Positions 23,266 to 31,715 of a stretch of 41,738 nt of DNA are shown piece after piece. Every line of letters starts with the position of its first letter. The first letter of the stretch is position 1. The DNA comes from Thermoleophilia bacterium (lineage in GTDB: Bacteria; Actinomycetota; Thermoleophilia; Gaiellales; Gaiellaceae): contig JAICWC010000011.1 in the NCBI GenBank assembly GCA_025934995.1, forward strand, positions 1 through 41,738. Reading direction: 5' to 3'. Under the pieces are notes generated by a model. The model was not told where the DNA came from. It made no database searches and saw only the letters and a list, made by a program, of their open reading frames with translations. Made by a program: the position numbers and the translations under genes.

Positions 23266-24657
23266 GTGGGGCTGCACGACAGGCTCTCGCGGAGCACCGC
23301 CGTCAACGGCGCCGTCGCGGAGGCGACGGCGCCGGCATCGGCGGTCGACCCATACGCCGACCTCAAGGCGCACGTGCATCACGCGTGCATCGCGAAACTC
23401 GGCCCGGAGCTCTTCAATGACAACCCGCAGAACCTCAACGACGCGGTCTACCGCGCTGTCACCGAAGAGCTCGCGATCACCGACACGCCGCTGACGCGCG
23501 AGGAGCGTCGCGAGCTCGTCCGTCAGCTCACCGACGACATCCTCGGCTACGGCCCCCTCGAGCGCTATCTCGCCGACGACACCGTGACCGAGGTCATGGT
23601 CAACGGCGCTGAGAACGTCTGGGTCGAGCGCGGCGGCAAGATCGAGCGCACGCCCTCGCGCTTCGTCGACGACGCGCATCTGATGCGGATCATCGACAAG
23701 ATCGTCTCGCAGGTCGGACGGCGCGTCGACGAGGCATCGCCGATGGTCGACGCACGTCTCCCCGACGGGAGCCGCGTCAACGCGATCATCCCGCCGCTCG
23801 CGCTGAGCGGTCCGACGTTGACGATCCGGAAGTTCTCGCGCGACCCGTACACGATCAACGACCTCATCACCTTCGGGACGCTGTCGCCGCGTGCTGCGCA
23901 GTTCCTCGGCGCGTGTGTCAAGGGGAAGCTCAACATCCTCATCTCCGGCGGCACGGGCACCGGCAAGACGACCACGCTGAACGCGGTCTCCTCGTTCATT
24001 CCGGGCGACGAGCGCATCGTCACGATCGAGGACGCGGCCGAGCTCCAGATGCAGCAGCAGCACGTGATCACGCTCGAGTCGCGCCCGCCGAACATCGAAG
24101 GAGTGGGGGAGGTGCGGATCCGCGAGCTCGTGCGGAACGCACTGCGCATGCGCCCCGACCGGATCATCGTCGGCGAGGTTCGAGGGCCGGAGACGCTCGA
24201 CATGCTCCAGGCGATGAACACGGGCCACGAAGGCTCGATGACGACCATCCATGCGAACTCGCCGCGCGATGCGCTGGCGCGGCTCGAGACGCTCGTGCTC
24301 ACCGCCGGCGTCGAGCTGCCCCACCGCGCGATCCGAGAGCAGATCGCGAGCGCGTTCGACGTGCTCGTACAGATCGTCCGCCTCGTCGACGGCACCCGGC
24401 GCGTCAGCTGCATCAGCGAGGTGGTCGGCATGGAGTCCGAGGTGGTCACGCTCCAGGATCTGTTCGTCGCGGCGTCGCCGAGCGAGGACGACGCGGCACG
24501 CGCCAAGCGGCTGATGACGCCGCTGCGCGCGACCGGGCTGAAGCCGCACTTCCTCGAGAAGCTGACCGCCAACAACGTCGTGCTCCCCGCCGGCTTCTTC
24601 GCAGGCGACGACGAGGACGTGCGCGCCGCGTTCACCGTCAACGGGTACGGACAGTGA
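23266..24657 (+). CDS. cpaF: CpaF/TadA-type pilus secretion ATPase
   Basis: A 463-residue hexameric AAA-like ATPase that powers pilus extension and possibly retraction. The N-terminal domain ends with the conserved DDTVTEVMVNG segment and DARLPDGSRVNAIIPPLAL. The motor has Walker A GGTGTGKT (about 228-235), the Asp box ERIVTIEDAAELQMQQQHVITLESRPPN, Walker B RIIVGEVRGPETLDMLQAMNTGHEGSMTTIHAN (from about residue 299), and the His box. All catalytic elements are intact. The start is GTG; the stop overlaps the next start (GTGA). Confidence 0.95.
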   Translation: MGLHDRLSRSTAVNGAVAEATAPASAVDPYADLKAHVHHACIAKLGPELFNDNPQNLNDAVYRAVTEELAITDTPLTREERRELVRQLTDDILGYGPLERYLADDTVTEVMVNGAENVWVERGGKIERTPSRFVDDAHLMRIIDKIVSQVGRRVDEASPMVDARLPDGSRVNAIIPPLALSGPTLTIRKFSRDPYTINDLITFGTLSPRAAQFLGACVKGKLNILISGGTGTGKTTTLNAVSSFIPGDERIVTIEDAAELQMQQQHVITLESRPPNIEGVGEVRIRELVRNALRMRPDRIIVGEVRGPETLDMLQAMNTGHEGSMTTIHANSPRDALARLETLVLTAGVELPHRAIREQIASAFDVLVQIVRLVDGTRRVSCISEVVGMESEVVTLQDLFVAASPSEDDAARAKRLMTPLRATGLKPHFLEKLTANNVVLPAGFFAGDDEDVRAAFTVNGYGQ

Positions 24658-26513
24658 GGCGGCTCCTCCTCGTCGCGCTCGTCGCACTCGTCGCCGCGTC
24701 GCCCGCGGTCGCCGGCGTCCGCATCAGCGGCGTCGACACGAGCGGCTACCCGCAGATCCGCCTGACCGTCGTCTCGCCCACGCAGCCGCGCGTCCGCGAG
24801 AACGGCACGCCGCTCGTCGGCGCGCAGACCGCCAATCTCGGCCGGGCGAAGAGCGTCGTGCTCGCCGTCGACCGGTCGCAGTCGATGACCGGCCGGTCGC
24901 TCCGCGACGCCACGGCTGCCGCACGCGCTTTCGTGGCGGCGAAGGGCGGCCACGACCGGATCGAAGTGATCGCGTTCGGCCGCGAGGCGCTCGGCCTGAC
25001 GAAGTTCTCGAGCTCGGGCGTGGACGCCGACGCAGCATTGGCGGGCCTGCGCGCCGACTCGCGCTCCGGCACGGCTCTCTACGACGCAATCGTCCGAGCC
25101 GCCGGCGCGCTGCGCCGGGAGGATCAGCCCGGGCACGTGATCATCGTCGTCACGGACGGGCGCGACGTCTCGAGCACCGCGACGCTCGACGCCGCCGTGA
25201 ATGCCGCGAATCGCGCGCGCGCCGCCGTCTACGCGATCGGCATCGCCGGGCCGGACTTCACCCCTGAGGCCCTGCGGCAGCTCGCCGCCCGCACGGGCGG
25301 CGCGTATCTCGAGGCGCAATCGACGGCGGAGCTCGCTGCGTTGTACGCGCGGATCAGCGATGCCCTCGTCCACACGTGGCAGATCAGCTACGTGACGGCG
25401 GCGCGCCCCGGCGACCAGCTCGAGCTCCGCGCCGCCGCGCCGGGGCAGGGTTCGGCCACGCGCCGGTTCCTCGTACAGACGAGCGGCCTGAACCATCCGC
25501 CGTCGGTGCAGGCGCCGAGTGTCCTGCCGCGCAGTGCCTGGAGATCGGGCACCGCGCCCGCAGTGCTCGCGCTGGCGGTCGGCGTGCTCGTCCTACTCGC
25601 GATCTGGTTCGCGATGGCGGCCCGCCATGGAAGCTGGCTGAGCGCCCGCATCGCGCCGCATCTCGGAACGCCGCAACGCCTCAGCAGCCGTGGGAAGCGG
25701 CGCCGGCAGGGCCAGTCGCTCCGCAAAGCCATCGTTGCAACGACGGAGAACGCATTCGCGAACGTCCGACAGTTCCGTGCGCTGCAGGCGCTCCTGACCC
25801 GCGCCGACCTGCCGCTGCTCGCCTCCGAGCTGCTCTACATCTGCGTCGGCGCCGGCTTCGTCCCGGCGTTGTTCGCCGCAGTGGCCGGCGCTCCAGCCGT
25901 GCTCAGCCTGCTCCTGATGCTCGTCGGCGGCTCGCTGCCGATCGGATGGGTCGCCTACCGCGCGCGGAAGCGGGCGAAGGCATTCGACAATCAGCTCCCC
26001 GACTTGCTGATCACGATCGCGGCGACGCTCAAGGCCGGTCACTCGTTCCGGCAGGCGATCCAGGCGGTCGTCGAGGACGGCGCCGAGCCGGCGGCCAAGG
26101 AGTTCCGGCGCGTGCTCACCGAGACGCGGCTCGGGCGCCCGATGGACCAGGCGCTCGCCGAGATGGGCGATCGGATCGGGTCGAAGAACCTCACCTTCGT
26201 CCTCAACTCGGTGACGATCCAGCGTCAGATCGGCGGCTCGCTCGCCGGGCTCTTCGACATGGTCGCGGAGACCGTCCGGCAGCGCCAGCAGTTCGCGCGC
26301 AAGATCCGCAGCCTCACCGCGATGGGCCGCATGTCGGCCTACGTGCTCGGCGGCCTGCCGTTCGCCGTCGCGATCCTCATCAGCGTCATCAGCCCGGTGT
26401 ACATGGCGCCGCTCTGGCACTCGAGCGTCGGCCACGACCTGGTCGGCCTCGGCTTCGTGATGCTCGCCGTCGGCGGCGTCGTCCTTCGCAAGATCGTCTC
26501 CTTCAAGGGGTAA
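24654..26513 (+). CDS. tadB: Von Willebrand factor A domain fused to TadB (type II secretion F-like inner-membrane protein)
   Basis: The 619-residue product has a signal peptide (LLLVALVALVAASPAVA), then a VWA domain (about 60-240). Its MIDAS residues are D73-x-S75-x-S77 (DRSQS), T140 (GTALYD) and D168 (TDGRDVSS). A membrane helix at about 300-322 follows, then the TadB body: more helices at about 395-440, the T2SSF domain (LLITIAATLKAGHSFRQAIQ; RQIGGSLAGLFDMVAETVRQRQ), and two C-terminal helices. The VWA part would lie outside the membrane, where it could bind a metal-dependent ligand or pilin. TadB is normally about 300 residues, so the fusion doubles it. Start is the GTG overlapping the cpaF stop. 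Confidence 0.92.
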   Translation: MRRLLLVALVALVAASPAVAGVRISGVDTSGYPQIRLTVVSPTQPRVRENGTPLVGAQTANLGRAKSVVLAVDRSQSMTGRSLRDATAAARAFVAAKGGHDRIEVIAFGREALGLTKFSSSGVDADAALAGLRADSRSGTALYDAIVRAAGALRREDQPGHVIIVVTDGRDVSSTATLDAAVNAANRARAAVYAIGIAGPDFTPEALRQLAARTGGAYLEAQSTAELAALYARISDALVHTWQISYVTAARPGDQLELRAAAPGQGSATRRFLVQTSGLNHPPSVQAPSVLPRSAWRSGTAPAVLALAVGVLVLLAIWFAMAARHGSWLSARIAPHLGTPQRLSSRGKRRRQGQSLRKAIVATTENAFANVRQFRALQALLTRADLPLLASELLYICVGAGFVPALFAAVAGAPAVLSLLLMLVGGSLPIGWVAYRARKRAKAFDNQLPDLLITIAATLKAGHSFRQAIQAVVEDGAEPAAKEFRRVLTETRLGRPMDQALAEMGDRIGSKNLTFVLNSVTIQRQIGGSLAGLFDMVAETVRQRQQFARKIRSLTAMGRMSAYVLGGLPFAVAILISVISPVYMAPLWHSSVGHDLVGLGFVMLAVGGVVLRKIVSFKG

Positions 26514-26517
26514 CTCG

Positions 26518-27426
26518 ATGCTGCTCTTCGCAATGCTCACGCTCGGCCTCGCGGTGTTCCTCGTCGGCGAGGTGGTGACGATGCCGCAGCGGCGGCGCGC
26601 GATCGCGCTCAAGCGCGCCGCCGCCTACGGCGCCGTCCGACACGAGACCGGCCAGGAGGTCGAGCGGTTCAAGGAGCGTGTGCTCGTCCCGGCCGTCGAA
26701 CGCCTCGCCGCGCTCGCGCTGCGCGTCAACCCGAAGGCCTCGGCAGACGCGATCGGGTCACGGCTGATCGCGTCCGGCCTCTCGTCGCGCATCTCGACGG
26801 CGCAGTTCCTCGCGGTGAAATCGGGCGCGGCCTTGGGTGGGGCGATCACGGCGGTAGCGCTCGGCGTCGCCGTCGGCCCGCTGGCCGGCGTCGTTCTCGT
26901 GCCGGTCTTCGCGGGCGCCGGATTCTTCGCGCCGGAGACATTCCTGACGCTGAAGATCAAGGCGCGCCGCGAACAGATCCGCTCCGAGTTGCCGGACGCG
27001 CTCGACCTGCTGGCTGTATCGGTGGAGGCAGGTCTCGGGCTCGACGGCGCGATCGCGAAGCTCACCGAGCACATGCAGGGAGCGCTCGTCGACGAGTTCG
27101 CGCTGACGCTCGGCGAGATGCGCATCGGGGAGTCGCGCCCGGACGCGCTGAAGAAGATGGCCGAACGCGTTCCTGCGCCGGAGCTCGCGTCGTTCGTACG
27201 TTCGGTCCTGCAGGCCGATCAGCTCGGCATCTCGCTCGGCCGCATCCTCCGCGTGCAGGCTGCGGACTCGCGTCTGCGCCGCCAGGCCGCGGCCGAGGAG
27301 AAGGCGATGAAGGCGCCGATCAAGATGCTCTTCCCGACGGCGCTCTTCATCTTCCCGGCGATGTTCATCGTCATCCTCGGGCCGGCGGTCCTCAACTTCA
27401 CGCACTCGGTGGTGTCCGGGCGATGA
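26518..27426 (+). CDS. tadC: TadC-type (type II secretion F-like) inner-membrane protein
   Basis: The 302-residue product starts with a membrane helix, has a second hydrophobic pair (about 98-135), the T2SSF core (ELPDALDLLAVSVEAGLGLDGAIAKL; FVRSVLQADQLGISLGRILRVQA; RRQAAAEEKAMKAPIKMLFP) and a terminal helix (TALFIFPAMFIVILGPAVL). It pairs with TadB as the platform that CpaF drives. An AAGGGG ribosome-binding site overlaps the end of the tadB gene. Its stop overlaps the coiled-coil gene (ATGA). Confidence 0.94.
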   Translation: MLLFAMLTLGLAVFLVGEVVTMPQRRRAIALKRAAAYGAVRHETGQEVERFKERVLVPAVERLAALALRVNPKASADAIGSRLIASGLSSRISTAQFLAVKSGAALGGAITAVALGVAVGPLAGVVLVPVFAGAGFFAPETFLTLKIKARREQIRSELPDALDLLAVSVEAGLGLDGAIAKLTEHMQGALVDEFALTLGEMRIGESRPDALKKMAERVPAPELASFVRSVLQADQLGISLGRILRVQAADSRLRRQAAAEEKAMKAPIKMLFPTALFIFPAMFIVILGPAVLNFTHSVVSGR

Positions 27427-28796
27427 CGCACGAGACCGAGAGCGGGTTCGGCAGCGGCCTCCGGGCGCTGATCGACCGCAAGGCGGCGGAAGAGGAAGCG
27501 CTCGACGTCGAGGAGCAGGTCGAGCCGGCCCCCGCAAAACCGGCGCCCGTCCTCGACGTCATGTCGCTGCAGACCGAGCTCGAAGCTGCCCTGGCCCGTG
27601 AACAGGACCTGCGTGGCGCCCTCGAGCATCAGGTCGCCGTGTACGAGCGCGAGCGTGCCGAGGAGCAGAACCTCGCGTTGCGGATCGCAGAGCTCGAGCA
27701 GCAGCGCACCGAAGCGCCGCCGGAGCTGCTGCAGCTGCGCGAGGAGCTCGACGCGGCGCAGGAGCGCGAACGGCGCCTGCAGCAGGCGCTCGAAGAGCAG
27801 AGAGAGGCGCAGGAACGCGAGCGGGCCGAGGGGAACGACCTTGCGGTTCGTGCAACCGAGCTGGAGCAGCAGGTCGCGGAGCTGACGCAGCTGCGCGCAG
27901 ACGTCGAGGAGCAGCAGGTCCTCCTCAAGATCCAGCGCGACCAGTTCGAGGCCGAACGGGCGGAGCTCGCCGAAGCGCGCGCGACGATCGTCGCCGAAGA
28001 GGCGCGCGTCACCGAGCTCGCGTCGCACATCGACTCACGCCGCGGCGAGCTCGAGTCCGCGGACGAGGAGCGGGCGCAAGCGAGCGCGCATCTCGCGCAG
28101 CAGCTCGCAGCCCTCGCGGAGCGCGAGCGCGAGCTGAAGCGCGAGCGTGCGGCGATCGAGCAGGTGCGCGAGGAGCAGGAACAGCGCTTCGTCGCCCGCG
28201 AGAGCGCATTGCGCGAGCTCGACAACGCGACGCTGCAGCGCCAGCAGTCGGTTGCGCAGCGCGAGGTCACGCTCAGCGGCGCGTCTGCGGAGCTGCAACG
28301 CGAGCGCGCCCGGATGCAGGAGCTCGCCGACGGGCTGTCACAACGCGAGGCGATGCTGACGAAGAAGCTCGACGCACGCGAGCGGATGCTCACCAACGGG
28401 GAGGGGGCGCTCGCCGCGTGGGAAGCGCGCCTGCGGGAGCAGTCGGAGCGGCTCGAGCGCGAACGCGCCGGCCACGGCAACGCCTCACAGGAGGCGTTCG
28501 CGCTCCTCGCAGAGCTCGAGCAGCGCGAGGCGCGGCTGGCAGATCGCGAATCCCGCCTTCTGGACGCCGAGGACGCGGTCGCGGCCCGTTCCGGGGAGCT
28601 CACGAAGGCCCAGGAGGAGCTGCGGATCCGCGAGGCGCGGCTCCTCGCCGACGTCGAGCTCCGCGAGGACAAGCTCGACGCGCGCGAGCGGAACATCGGC
28701 GAACGGGAGGAGCTGATCGAGTTCCGGGAGCGGGACGTGCGGGAGTACGTGGGCCAGATCCAGGGGGTTCTCGGCGAGAGCCGGAGCGTGGCGTGA
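27423..28796 (+). CDS. Long coiled-coil protein at the end of the tad operon, function unknown
   Basis: The 457-residue product is almost entirely alpha-helical coiled coil from about residue 45 to 450, built of Glu/Arg/Gln/Leu/Ala heptads with recurring 'RERERxLxxxxEEQ', 'AREA/DARERxL' and 'LxxREAxLADRExRL' segments. The N-terminus (about 1-40; ESGFGSGLRALIDRKAAEEEAL) is non-coiled, with no signal peptide or membrane helix, so it is cytosolic. No family is recognised. Start coupling to tadC (ATGA) ties it to the pilus system. A scaffold, length-determinant or polar anchor for TadZ/CpaF is inference. The DNA is repetitive as a result of the heptads. Confidence 0.85.
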   Translation: MTHETESGFGSGLRALIDRKAAEEEALDVEEQVEPAPAKPAPVLDVMSLQTELEAALAREQDLRGALEHQVAVYERERAEEQNLALRIAELEQQRTEAPPELLQLREELDAAQERERRLQQALEEQREAQERERAEGNDLAVRATELEQQVAELTQLRADVEEQQVLLKIQRDQFEAERAELAEARATIVAEEARVTELASHIDSRRGELESADEERAQASAHLAQQLAALAERERELKRERAAIEQVREEQEQRFVARESALRELDNATLQRQQSVAQREVTLSGASAELQRERARMQELADGLSQREAMLTKKLDARERMLTNGEGALAAWEARLREQSERLERERAGHGNASQEAFALLAELEQREARLADRESRLLDAEDAVAARSGELTKAQEELRIREARLLADVELREDKLDARERNIGEREELIEFRERDVREYVGQIQGVLGESRSVA

Positions 28797-28870
28797 AAGT
28801 CACTCGTTCGGTGCTCGTAAACCCCGGCCCGACGACCGACATCTTGGGTGCCGTCAGCACCGGGTCGTAA
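28793..28870 (+). CDS. Possible 25-aa leader ORF ahead of the sigma-factor gene
   Basis: A GTG overlapping the coiled-coil stop (GTGA) opens a 25-codon frame ending TAA 28870, 13 bases before the sigma ATG. It contains a small hairpin, GGTGC-CGTCA-GCACC. The peptide (KVTRSVLVNPGPTTDILGA...) is not recognised. It may be a coupling ORF or chance. Confidence 0.25.
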   Translation: MKVTRSVLVNPGPTTDILGAVSTGS

Positions 28871-28883
28871 GAGGGGACACCGC

Positions 28884-30251
28884 ATGGCCGCAGTGGAAAG
28901 CGCCACACCAGGCGCGACAACCCAGGATCTCTACAGCCAGTACAGCCGGCAGATCTACTCGTACTGCCTGCACAAGCTGCGCTCGCGGGAGGACGCCGAG
29001 GACGCCGTGCAGACGACGTTCATGAACGCCTTCCGCAGCCTGCAGCGCGGTGCCACGACCCAGTTCGAGCAGGCGTGGCTCTTCAAGATCGCCCAGAACG
29101 TCTGCTTCGCGCGGCAGACCTCGTCGTCCAAGCGGCTGCGGCTCGAGGCGCCGAACGACTTCGACGCGCTGCAGGAAACCGTCCCGGCGCGCGACGGCGA
29201 GCAGCCGCTCGAGCTGATGGGGCTCGAGGAAGCGCTCGAGCAGATGCCCGAGAACCAGCGCCGCGTCATCCTCATGCGCGAGTGGCAGGGACTTTCGTAC
29301 CGCGAGATCTCCGAGCAGCTCGATCTCTCGCAGGCGGCGGTCGAGATGCTCATCTTCCGCGCCCGTCGAACGCTCGCCGGCGCGCTCGAGGAGCCGGGGG
29401 AGGTGCGCGAGAGAAAGGTCCGCGCCGGCCGCAAGGTCGGGGCGCTCGGCTCGCTCCTCGGCGCGCTGAAGACGCTCTTCGGCGGCGGTGCTGCCATCAA
29501 AGCTGCATCGATCGCAGCGGCCGCAATCGCCGTGGTCGGCGAGAGCGCGAACCACACGATCGTCCGGCACTCCGCCGCGGTGAAGGCCCGGCGGGTGGCG
29601 GTGGAAGCTGTCGCGGGCAAGGCGAGCGCGCCGGTGGCGTCTCGTGCGCAGTTCCGCGCGCGCGCGGCGTCGGCCGTCGCCGGATCACCCACGGCGCCCT
29701 CGCGGGTCGCAGAGCGACGGCACACCGTCCGTCCGCACGCCGCTGCGAAGGCCGGCTCCGCTGTCGCCGCCTCGAGGCCGCGCCGCAGCGCGCACCCGCG
29801 CGGCGTCGAGCCCGTCGTCGCCGCCGCGGCAGCCCCGGCCGTCGTCGTGCAGACGCCGGCTCCGGCTCCGCCGGCGGCTGTGACGACCCCTGCCGAGCCC
29901 GTCGCTGCACCTGCAGCGGTGCAGCCCACGGCCGTTCCCGTTGCGCCGTCGACGCACGAGGATCCGCCGAAGAACGACGACCGGCACACGACGAGCATCT
30001 CGCCGCCGGCGCAGCCGGCGAGCGAGGACAAGAGCGAGCGGGGGAACGGCAAGGGCCAGTTGGAGCCGCAGCCCGCGCCGGTCGTCGCCGCTCCGGTCGT
30101 CACGGCCGACGTCGTCACCGCTCCGGTCGTAACGACGACGGCGCCTCAGGCGGCGCCGCCGGCCGCTCCGCCCGCCTCCGACGACCACGGCAACGGCGAC
30201 GGCGACGGCGACGGCCATGGCAACGGAAACGCGCGCGGGCACGACAAGTAG
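28884..30251 (+). CDS. ECF-type sigma-70 factor with hydrophobic segment and long Pro/Ala-rich C-terminal tail
   Basis: The 455-residue product starts at ATG 28884 with a GAGGGG ribosome-binding site. Sigma region 2 (about 15-85; YSYCLHKLRSREDAEDAVQTTFMNAFRSL; AWLFKIAQNVCF) and region 4 (about 114-168; MPENQRRVILMREWQGLSYREISEQLDLSQAAVEMLIFRARRTL) are complete. A hydrophobic stretch follows (about 185-218; LLGALKTLF, AAIKAASIAAAAIAVVGE) that may span the membrane. Then comes about 240 residues of low-complexity Ala/Pro/Val sequence ending in a Gly/Asn/Asp/His-rich tail. Typical ECF factors have about 180 residues. The tail may be an extracytoplasmic sensor or a fused anti-sigma-like module. 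Its position right after the tad genes suggests it controls them; this is inference. Confidence 0.9.
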   Translation: MAAVESATPGATTQDLYSQYSRQIYSYCLHKLRSREDAEDAVQTTFMNAFRSLQRGATTQFEQAWLFKIAQNVCFARQTSSSKRLRLEAPNDFDALQETVPARDGEQPLELMGLEEALEQMPENQRRVILMREWQGLSYREISEQLDLSQAAVEMLIFRARRTLAGALEEPGEVRERKVRAGRKVGALGSLLGALKTLFGGGAAIKAASIAAAAIAVVGESANHTIVRHSAAVKARRVAVEAVAGKASAPVASRAQFRARAASAVAGSPTAPSRVAERRHTVRPHAAAKAGSAVAASRPRRSAHPRGVEPVVAAAAAPAVVVQTPAPAPPAAVTTPAEPVAAPAAVQPTAVPVAPSTHEDPPKNDDRHTTSISPPAQPASEDKSERGNGKGQLEPQPAPVVAAPVVTADVVTAPVVTTTAPQAAPPAAPPASDDHGNGDGDGDGHGNGNARGHDK

Positions 30252-30266
30252 CGAATAATCCGAAGC

Positions 30267-30695
30267 GTGACCGAGGCTGCCGGCGCGCGGCTCGTCGACG
30301 TGCTGCAGGAACGTGCGCGGCAGCTCGTCGCGCGCGCCGGGGCCGATGCCTGCGTCATCTCGCGAGTGCTCGGCGACGTCCTGATCATCGTCACGCGCGT
30401 CACCGCGGATGCTGCACCGCTCGAGCTCGGTCAGGGTTTCCTCGTCTCGGACTATCCGGTGACCGAGGCCGTGCTCCGCACCGGCGAACCGGCCGTGCTC
30501 ACGCTCGACGACGACGACGTCGACGCCGCCGAGGCGCAGCTGCTCCGCGACATCGGCTACGCGACGCTGCTGATGCTCCCGCTCGACGTGGTCGGCGAGC
30601 AGTGGGGTCTCGTCGAGCTCTACCGGCGCGCCGCCGACCGGTTCGGCGCAGACGAGATCGCCGCCGCGCAGTCGCTGACACGCGTCGAGGTCTAG
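30267..30695 (+). CDS. GAF-domain protein
   Basis: The 142-residue product is a single GAF domain: LVDVLQERARQLVARAGADACVISRVLGDVLIIV, LGQGFLVSDYPVTEAVLRTGEPAVL, and RDIGYATLLMLPLDVVGEQWGLVELYRRAADRFGADEIAAAQSL. No output domain is attached. It starts at GTG, 15 bases after the sigma gene, and its end overlaps the convergent amidohydrolase gene by four bases. It may act as a stand-alone small-molecule sensor for the sigma factor or for another partner; no ligand residues are identifiable. Confidence 0.82.
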   Translation: MTEAAGARLVDVLQERARQLVARAGADACVISRVLGDVLIIVTRVTADAAPLELGQGFLVSDYPVTEAVLRTGEPAVLTLDDDDVDAAEAQLLRDIGYATLLMLPLDVVGEQWGLVELYRRAADRFGADEIAAAQSLTRVEV

Positions 30696-31696
30696 CGGAC
30701 GACGACGTCCGCCGAGCAGCTGTGCACGAGTGCGCGCAGCGGCTCGCCGACACCGCGCAGCTGCTCGTGTGCTGCATCGATCTCGATCGTCGGCCACGCC
30801 TCGAGCCCGAGCGACGCGGCGCCTTCGTCGGAGCCGATCGAGAGCAGGTCGTCGACGGAGAGGATGTCCCGACGACCCGTCTGACGGCGGGCGATCCCGT
30901 CCAGCTCGCGCAGCTCCTCGAACGGATCGATGCGAACGTTCGAGTCAGAGCCGATGCAGAGGCCGATCCCGCGGTGCAGCACGCGCGAGATCGGTAGGAA
31001 GCCGTCGCCGAGGTTCGACTCGGTCGTCGGACACGCGCAGATGCGTGCGCCCGCCTCGGCGAGCAGGTCGAGCTCGCGTCCGTCGGCATGCGTCGCGTGG
31101 ACGATCGTCGTGCGCGGCGAGAGGCAACCTGTCTCCGCGAGAAGCTCGACCGGACGGAGCCCGTGGTCGGCGACGCACTCCTCGATCTCGCGGGGCTGCT
31201 CGTCGGCGTGCACGTGCAGCGGCAGGTCGTGCGAATGCGCGTACGCGCCGAGCTCCTCGAGCCAGTCGCGCGGGCACGCGCGCACGGAGTGGGGGGCGAT
31301 GCCGACGCGCGCGCCGCTAGCACGCAGCGACTCGAGCTGCTCGAGATAGTCGACGACAGATTTCTGCCGGAATCGTTCGATCCCCCCGCGCGCGTAAGCG
31401 ACGTAGAGGAGCACGATCTCGATCTCTGCCTCGGCCGCCGCCTCGGCGGCGGCGAACGCCTCCTCGAGCCCGAGGTAGTGGAACTCGCCGACGGCCGTGT
31501 ACCCGGCGTGACGAAGTTCCTCATATACCGCGACATACTCGTGACGGACCTGCGACGGGGACTGTCCCCGTGCGAGCTGCAGCATGGCGTCGCGCCACGC
31601 CCAGAAATCCGAGCCCTCCGCCCGCCCGCGCAATGCGCGTTGAAAGGCGTGGCAGTGCGCGTCGACGAACCCCGGCAGTTGAAAGGTGTCCGCCAC
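30692..31696 (-). CDS. HutF-like amidohydrolase (N-formimino-L-glutamate deiminase family)
   Basis: A metal-dependent amidohydrolase of the cytosine deaminase/TRZ-ATZ superfamily. Metal ligands are visible: His14 and His16 (PGFVDAHCHAFQRAL), LPLHVHADEQ, IVHATHADG, and GSDSNVRIDPFEELRELDG with the catalytic Asp. The HAFQRAL and SDSN motifs are close to HutF, which deiminates formiminoglutamate in histidine breakdown. At 334 residues it is shorter than typical HutF (about 450), mainly from a missing N-terminal beta part. No other hut genes are nearby, so substrate assignment is tentative. Start is GTG. Confidence 0.82.
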   Translation of the reverse strand: MADTFQLPGFVDAHCHAFQRALRGRAEGSDFWAWRDAMLQLARGQSPSQVRHEYVAVYEELRHAGYTAVGEFHYLGLEEAFAAAEAAAEAEIEIVLLYVAYARGGIERFRQKSVVDYLEQLESLRASGARVGIAPHSVRACPRDWLEELGAYAHSHDLPLHVHADEQPREIEECVADHGLRPVELLAETGCLSPRTTIVHATHADGRELDLLAEAGARICACPTTESNLGDGFLPISRVLHRGIGLCIGSDSNVRIDPFEELRELDGIARRQTGRRDILSVDDLLSIGSDEGAASLGLEAWPTIEIDAAHEQLRGVGEPLRALVHSCSADVVVR

Positions 31697-31715
31697 CTGC
31701 GGGAGGATACGGCGG

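Noticed and set aside
23913-24653. 866-residue version of the VWA-TadB protein
   Set aside because: The upstream part is a shadow of cpaF; the signal peptide begins at GTG 24654.
27423-28796. Repetitive DNA in the coiled-coil gene as a repeat array or CRISPR
   Set aside because: The repetition comes from heptad codons (GAG/CGC/CTC); there are no regular repeat-spacer units.
30692-31696. Assigning histidine degradation to this locus
   Set aside because: Only a short HutF-like protein is present, with no hutH, hutU or hutI nearby; the substrate remains open.
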